DNA of 18,935 bases, from positions 1 through 18,935 of the forward strand of contig CAYMKJ010000080.1 in the NCBI GenBank assembly GCA_964391025.1, read 5' to 3'. Every line of letters starts with the position of its first letter. The stretch's first letter is position 1. The translations under genes were made by a program, and so were the position numbers. Shown in pieces: positions 15,347 to 18,935 of the stretch. The stretch is from SHZI01 sp964391025 (GTDB lineage: Bacteria > Pseudomonadota > Gammaproteobacteria > Steroidobacterales > GCA-2729495). The notes under the pieces were generated by a model. That model was not told the DNA's origin. It worked only from the letters and a program-made list of their open reading frames with translations, and did not search any database.

Positions 15347-16177
15347 TCAGGAAAAGCAGTGCTCGGGAGCGGGATAACTGCGGTCCTTCACGGCGGCCAC
15401 ATAGGCCTGCAGGGCCTCGAGCGGTGAGGCGCTGCCCTGGATGAAGTTGCGCACGAACCGCGGCAGCCGCCCCTGCGTGATGCCGAGCATGTCGTACAGC
15501 ACCAGGATCTGGCCGTCGACGCCGGGGCCAGCGCCAATACCGATCACGGGCACAGTCACGGCATCCCGTACGGCCTGGCCCAACTCGTTGGGTACGCACT
15601 CCAGCAGCAGGATGTCGGCGCCCGCCTGTTCGAGCGCCACCGCGTCTTCGAGCATCTGCTCCGCCTGGGCCTGGTCCCGGCCCTGGACCTTGAACCCGCC
15701 GATCTTGTGGACCGACTGGGGCCGCAATCCCAGGTGAGCGCAGACGGGGATGTCGTGGCTGGCCAGATGCTCCACGATCCTCACCTGGCTGGCGCCACCT
15801 TCCAGCTTGACCATCATCGCAGCACCCTCTTGCATCAGCCGGACAGCATTGTCGAGGGCCTGGGACGGGGTGGTGTAACTCATGAACGGCATATCAGCCA
15901 TCAGGAACGCCCGCCCAAGTCCGCGCCGGACAATGCGCGAGTGGTAGATGATGTCCTGGACCGTGACGGGCACGGTGGTGTCATGGCCTTGAATGACCAT
16001 GCCCAGGGAATCTCCCACCAGCACCACGTCGGCGCCCGCCCGGTCCACCAGCAGGGCAAAACTGGCGTCGTAGGCCGTAAGGCATGCAATCGGTTCCCCC
16101 ACCATCTTCATGGTGCGCAGGGTCGAGATGTTGACCGGTGCTTCCGGTAGGTCACGCTGCTGCAGCTGTTTGTACAT
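15347..16177 (-). CDS. panB: Ketopantoate hydroxymethyltransferase
   Basis: PanB uses methylenetetrahydrofolate to convert 3-methyl-2-oxobutanoate to ketopantoate, the first step of pantothenate synthesis. It has 276 residues, about ten more than E. coli PanB; the extra residues are at the N-terminus. Family motifs are LTAYDASFA (33-41), LVGDSLGMVIQGHDTT (53-68, magnesium-binding Asp56), MVKLEGG (122-128), CAHLGLRPQ (146-154) and LLLECVP (190-196) with catalytic Glu193. ATG at 16177 lies 5 nt after the stop of the kinase gene; no Shine-Dalgarno is obvious. It is paired with panC, as in many gammaproteobacteria. Confidence 0.97.
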   Translation of the reverse strand: MYKQLQQRDLPEAPVNISTLRTMKMVGEPIACLTAYDASFALLVDRAGADVVLVGDSLGMVIQGHDTTVPVTVQDIIYHSRIVRRGLGRAFLMADMPFMSYTTPSQALDNAVRLMQEGAAMMVKLEGGASQVRIVEHLASHDIPVCAHLGLRPQSVHKIGGFKVQGRDQAQAEQMLEDAVALEQAGADILLLECVPNELGQAVRDAVTVPVIGIGAGPGVDGQILVLYDMLGITQGRLPRFVRNFIQGSASPLEALQAYVAAVKDRSYPAPEHCFS

Positions 16178-16182
16178 GGTTT

Positions 16183-16830
16183 TTACGCGAACGCCGAGGC
16201 CACCGGGTTGAAAAAATGCCGCCCGCTGCGAATCCGTCCGATCTCATCAAGCAGCAGGCCGAAGTGCGCGTCATTATGGACCGGGTCGATCACCGCCGCA
16301 TTCACGATCAGGAGCGGCGCTCCATCGTAGTCGTGAAAAAAGCGGGCGTAGGCCTCCGTCAGCCGCTCCAGATAGCGTCGTCCGATGCGCTGCTCAAAGT
16401 CGATGCCCCGGCGGGCAATCCGGAACTGCAACGTATCGACTGGTGCCTGCAGGTAGACCACCAGATCCGGCGCCGGCGCCTCGAAGGCCAGCGACTCGGC
16501 CACCTTGTCGTAGAGAGCGAGCTCCGCCTGGTCCAGGTTAATCTCGGCGAACAGCCGGTCCTTGTTGATCAGGAAGTCAGAAATGCGCGTCTCGGCAAAG
16601 ATGTCACTCTGCCGCAGCTGTTCGATCTGCTGGACCCGCTGAAACAGGAAGAAGAGCTGGGTGGGCAACGAAGCGCCACGGGGATCCCGGTAAAACCGCT
16701 CAAGAAAGGGGTTGGCCTCCGGCTGCTCAAGCAGAAGCTCGCCGTTCAGCGAATCCGCGAGACGGCGCGCCAGACTGGTCTTGCCGACCCCTATGGGGCC
16801 TTCGATGGCGATGTAACGGGAATTGCCCAT
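16183..16830 (-). CDS. Deoxynucleoside kinase family protein
   Basis: A 215-residue P-loop kinase of the dNK family (deoxyguanosine, deoxyadenosine or deoxycytidine kinases), which phosphorylates deoxynucleosides in the salvage pathway. Visible motifs are the P-loop GPIGVGKTS at 11-19, the EQPEANPFLERFYRDP block at 35-50 typical of the substrate site, the TQLFFLFQRVQQ helix, an internal DR motif (NKDRLFAE), and a LID-type RRGIDFEQRI segment. Substrate preference cannot be read from the sequence. Its first 40 nt overlap the end of folK in another frame. The position between folK and panB is seen in several gammaproteobacteria, where it is usually annotated only as deoxynucleoside kinase. Confidence is high for family and low for substrate. 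Confidence 0.92.
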   Translation of the reverse strand: MGNSRYIAIEGPIGVGKTSLARRLADSLNGELLLEQPEANPFLERFYRDPRGASLPTQLFFLFQRVQQIEQLRQSDIFAETRISDFLINKDRLFAEINLDQAELALYDKVAESLAFEAPAPDLVVYLQAPVDTLQFRIARRGIDFEQRIGRRYLERLTEAYARFFHDYDGAPLLIVNAAVIDPVHNDAHFGLLLDEIGRIRSGRHFFNPVASAFA

Positions 16831-17351
16831 ACGTTGCTGTGCTCGGCCCTGTTTAACCTGGCCTGTTGTTCTTGTTGGTTAAAGGCTACGGCCAGACGCC
16901 AGACCGGACCCAGTCCGGGAACGCGTAACGCCGGAGCGATCTCCAACAGCGGGGACAATACAAAATTTCGGCTCGCGATGCCCGGATGCGGCACTACGAG
17001 ACGCTCGGTCTCCATAACGACGTCGCCATACACCAGAAGGTCCAGGTCAATGCGCCGGGGGCCCCAGCGGACACTGATGCTACGATCCCTGCCCTGCCGG
17101 CGTTCGATAGCCAGCAGCGCATCCAGCAACTCGACCGGCGCCAGCTGCGTGAGCAGTCCCGCCACGGCGTTGACATAGTCGGGCTGAGGCTGTGGCCCGA
17201 GCGCTGCATTCCGCAGGGTTGCCGAGTGGCTTATACGCCGCGTGTCGGGCAGTCCGGCCAGAGCCTCCAGGGCCGCCTGCACCTGCTGCTCCGGATCGTC
17301 CAGATTGCTGCCGACGCCCACGTAGGCGGGCACCCAGTTCCGGGCTGGCAT
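16791..17351 (-). CDS. folK: 2-amino-4-hydroxy-6-hydroxymethyldihydropteridine pyrophosphokinase
   Basis: FolK transfers pyrophosphate from ATP to 6-hydroxymethyl-dihydropterin, the step before dihydropteroate synthase in folate synthesis. It has 186 residues, some 25 longer than E. coli FolK. The core is complete: VGVGSNL at 11-17 and the signature RWGPRRIDLDLLVYGD at 95-110 with magnesium-binding Asp102 and Asp104, then VPHPG. The extra C-terminal residues (after about 157) are Gln/Ala-rich, and the last 13 codons run over the start of the kinase gene. ATG at 17351 lies 11 nt after the pcnB stop. Folate made here feeds PanB, which needs methylene-THF, a sensible operon partner. Confidence 0.96.
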   Translation of the reverse strand: MPARNWVPAYVGVGSNLDDPEQQVQAALEALAGLPDTRRISHSATLRNAALGPQPQPDYVNAVAGLLTQLAPVELLDALLAIERRQGRDRSISVRWGPRRIDLDLLVYGDVVMETERLVVPHPGIASRNFVLSPLLEIAPALRVPGLGPVWRLAVAFNQQEQQARLNRAEHSNVWAIPVTSPSKAP

Positions 17352-17362
17352 TTTCGTGACGC

Positions 17363-18673
17363 TCAGATGGCCTGTTCCGCGGGCCGCGGCCGCTGCGCGT
17401 CGCGGCCACCGCCACGGCCGCCATTGAACTCCCGGTGTTGGTCATCCGGCGACAGGGTCTGAACCCGCATCCACCACTCGGCCAGCTCTGCCGGCACATC
17501 GCCGAGCTCCGTGCGCAGCACCAGCAAATCATAGGCCGCCCGAAATCGCCGGTGCTGGAGCAAGACTGCGGCGCGCCGCCCCTGACGCCTGTTGAAGCGC
17601 GGCTGCAGCTGGAGCATTTCGCGCATAGGGACAGAGAAGCGTCGTGGGAGTGTGATGCGCTCGATCTGCTCATCCGTAACTTCGAGACCCGCATCAATGA
17701 GGGACTGCACCTCCGATAGCTGGCCCGTACGACGCAGGGCGTTGGCGCGCTCCTGGACCGGCCCCCACAGGAAGACGCCGAAGAGAAACATGGGTGTCAC
17801 CGGCTGGCCCTCGGCGACACGCTGGTCGGTATTCGCAAGCGCCCGTTCTATGAAGCGATTACGACGGTCATCGCCACCGAGCCACACGGCGGTCGCCGGA
17901 AAAAGGTGCTCGAAGAGCCGATGCTCGCGCAGACGCCTGTAACCCTCCAGTGCGTGACCCGTTTCGAAGACCTTGAGGAATTCATCGAACAGGCGGGCCG
18001 GCGGCACGCTATCAATCAGGCCACCGAGCTGCGCCATGGGGGCTGCAGCGTCCGGGTGAATCTCCAGGTCCAGCTTCGCCGCGAGCCGCACGGCCCGGAT
18101 CATGCGCACGGGGTCCTCACGGTAGCGCGTTTCCGGATCGCCTATCAGCCTGATTCGGCGGGCTTCGATGTCCCGCATGCCATCGACGAAATCCCAGATC
18201 GAGAAATCGGCGATGTTGTAGTAGAGCGCATTGACGGTGAAATCCCGACGCCAGGCATCCTCTTCGATCGAACCAAAGGAGTTGTCCTTGATAATGCGCC
18301 CGGCGGCATCCAGGATCTGCCGGTCCTCACTCTCCAGGTCCTCATTGCCGAGGCCGCGAAAGGTCGCGACCTCCACGATTTCGTCCCGAAACCGGACGTG
18401 CACGAGACGAAAGCGCCGGCCAATGATCCGCGCATTACCGAACAGGGCGCGGACCTCCTCCGGGCTCGCGTCCGTGGCGATATCGAAGTCCTTGGGCTGC
18501 CGGTTGAGCAGCAGATCCCGCACACCGCCGCCGACAATGAACGCCTGATACCCGCCGTCCTTGAGCCGGTACAAGACCTTGAGGGCATTCCGGGAAATGT
18601 TCGCGCGGGAGATGTGGTGCTCGGACCGCGGGATGATGCGGGGCGAATCCGCGGTAAGGATGGGGTGAGTCAA
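17363..18673 (-). CDS. pcnB: Poly(A) polymerase I
   Basis: PcnB adds 3' poly(A) tails that promote RNA decay. It is a class II nucleotidyltransferase related to CCA-adding enzymes. It has 436 residues from the chosen start. Features are IPRSEHHISRANISRNALKV (the PcnB-type front), GGGVRD at 48-53, catalytic DFD at 62-64, VEVATFRG near 100-107, RRDFTVNALYY and REDPVRMIRAVR. The C-terminal tail is Arg/Gly-rich, typical of PcnB and not of the CCA enzyme; both tRNAs here encode CCA anyway. The frame reaches a TTG at 18700, but TTG at 18673 has GGAG 5 nt upstream and fits the predicted transcript start near 18700. It is the first gene of the operon pcnB-folK-kinase-panB-panC. Confidence 0.95.
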   Translation of the reverse strand: MTHPILTADSPRIIPRSEHHISRANISRNALKVLYRLKDGGYQAFIVGGGVRDLLLNRQPKDFDIATDASPEEVRALFGNARIIGRRFRLVHVRFRDEIVEVATFRGLGNEDLESEDRQILDAAGRIIKDNSFGSIEEDAWRRDFTVNALYYNIADFSIWDFVDGMRDIEARRIRLIGDPETRYREDPVRMIRAVRLAAKLDLEIHPDAAAPMAQLGGLIDSVPPARLFDEFLKVFETGHALEGYRRLREHRLFEHLFPATAVWLGGDDRRNRFIERALANTDQRVAEGQPVTPMFLFGVFLWGPVQERANALRRTGQLSEVQSLIDAGLEVTDEQIERITLPRRFSVPMREMLQLQPRFNRRQGRRAAVLLQHRRFRAAYDLLVLRTELGDVPAELAEWWMRVQTLSPDDQHREFNGGRGGGRDAQRPRPAEQAI

Positions 18674-18678
18674 AAGAG

Positions 18679-18682
18679 CTCC
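18679..18682 (-). promoter_or_regulatory. Shine-Dalgarno site deciding the pcnB start
   Basis: GGAG on the minus strand, 5 nt before the TTG at 18673. The TTG codons at 18694 and 18700 have no such site, and the latter would coincide with the predicted transcription start. Confidence 0.55.
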
Positions 18683-18685
18683 GGC

Positions 18686-18713
18686 TTGAGCCAACGGCAA
18701 GGCCGACTATAAT
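18686..18713 (+). promoter_or_regulatory. Promoter of tRNA-Glu, with a -10 symmetric for pcnB
   Basis: On the plus strand -35 TTGAGC (18686-18691, 4 of 6) and a perfect -10 TATAAT (18708-18713) are separated by 16 nt. The predicted start near 18720 is followed by GC-rich sequence, as at stringently controlled stable-RNA promoters. The -10 extends to TATAATA (18708-18714), which reads TATTATA on the minus strand, with TATAGT overlapping at 18706-18711, so pcnB may start from the same element. No good minus-strand -35 is seen. Confidence 0.65.
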
Positions 18714-18744
18714 AGCAGCCCCGCTCCGGCGGCACAGTCACCAT

Positions 18745-18819
18745 GCTCCCTTCGTCTAGGGGTTAGGACGCGGCCCTCTCAAGGCTGAAACACGAGTTCA
18801 ATTCTCGTAGGGAGCGCCA
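18745..18819 (+). tRNA. tRNA-Glu (anticodon CTC)
   Basis: A complete 75-nt tRNA. The acceptor stem GCTCCCT pairs perfectly with AGGGAGC (18809-18815), followed by discriminator G and an encoded CCA at 18817-18819. The anticodon stem CGGCC/GGCTG encloses the loop CTCTCAA, giving anticodon CTC, which reads GAG. The T arm ACGAG-TTCAATT-CTCGT is canonical. The front CTTCGTCTAG is the tRNA-Glu hallmark. E. coli has only the TTC isoacceptor, so this is the extra one common in GC-rich genomes; a TTC gene must exist elsewhere. Confidence 0.96.
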
Positions 18820-18840
18820 CACTATTGCCTCTGGCTTCCC

Positions 18841-18935
18841 ATGTCGTTTGCACCCCATCAGCCTGTTGCCGCCCCTCCGGCCCCCACTGCCGGCGTTCTC
18901 CGCCGTCTAGCCGCCGGGTGCTACGACGCGCTGCT
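18841..18935 (+). CDS. Probable RDD-family membrane protein, N-terminus (cut by window edge)
   Basis: An open frame from ATG at 18841 runs off the right edge after 31 codons. It has a Pro/Ala-rich front (APHQPVAAPPAPTAG) followed by LRRLAAGCYDALL. The pattern of Leu-x-Arg-Arg-Leu-Ala-Ala-x-x-Tyr-Asp directly before a hydrophobic stretch is the usual entrance of the first helix of RDD proteins, small inner-membrane proteins of mostly unknown or transport-related role. It begins 21 nt after tRNA-Glu, so it may be co-transcribed with it, or be expressed from a promoter I cannot see. No strong Shine-Dalgarno is present. The call rests on only about a dozen informative residues. Confidence 0.6.
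   Translation, partial: MSFAPHQPVAAPPAPTAGVLRRLAAGCYDAL

Overview
This is an ordinary but information-dense stretch of a GC-rich gammaproteobacterial chromosome. The core gene order nnr-tsaE-amiB-mutL-miaA-hfq-hflX-hflK-hflC-(DUF2065)-purA, with queG divergent upstream and rnr further downstream, is the order known from Escherichia coli and relatives. The proteins resemble the E. coli family members, both tRNAs encode their CCA ends, and Hfq is nearly the E. coli core. Genus cannot be fixed from the window. A nuclease-type MutL, a DUF6279 lipoprotein where E. coli has nsrR, and a deoxynucleoside kinase inside a folK-pan operon point away from Enterobacterales.

Layout from left to right. Positions 1-512 (-) hold the N-terminal part of RNase R, cut by the window edge. 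It diverges from a tRNA-Leu(CAG) at 601-687 (+), which has a strong promoter. From 13383 down to 778, all on the minus strand, runs one long cluster: nnr (metabolite repair), tsaE (tRNA t6A), amiB (cell-wall amidase), mutL (mismatch repair), miaA (tRNA i6A), hfq (RNA chaperone), hflX (ribosome-rescue GTPase), hflK and hflC (FtsH partners), a DUF2065 membrane protein, purA (AMP synthesis) and a DUF6279 lipoprotein. The spacing is mostly below 80 bp, several genes overlap, and no convincing intrinsic terminator is visible inside. Likely internal starts lie before nnr (13391-13396) and before amiB (11296-11324).

On the plus strand queG (13433-14488, queuosine synthesis) diverges from nnr. It converges with a second minus-strand operon that is transcribed in the order pcnB-folK-deoxynucleoside kinase-panB-panC (18673 down to 14496). 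That operon covers RNA polyadenylation, folate synthesis, nucleotide salvage and pantothenate synthesis. Upstream of pcnB a symmetric -10 element (18708-18714) can serve both pcnB and a tRNA-Glu(CTC) on the plus strand. The window ends in the first codons of a probable RDD-family membrane protein.

I found no mobile element, CRISPR array, phage gene, defence system or plausible new multi-gene system. The more interesting signals are small and regulatory: a probable leaderless nnr transcript, two divergent junctions with overlapping -10 elements, a hairpin beside the mutL start, a 40-nt overlap between folK and the kinase, many non-ATG starts, and the lipoprotein plus tRNA between purA and rnr. 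No gene-free stretch exceeds 300 bases.
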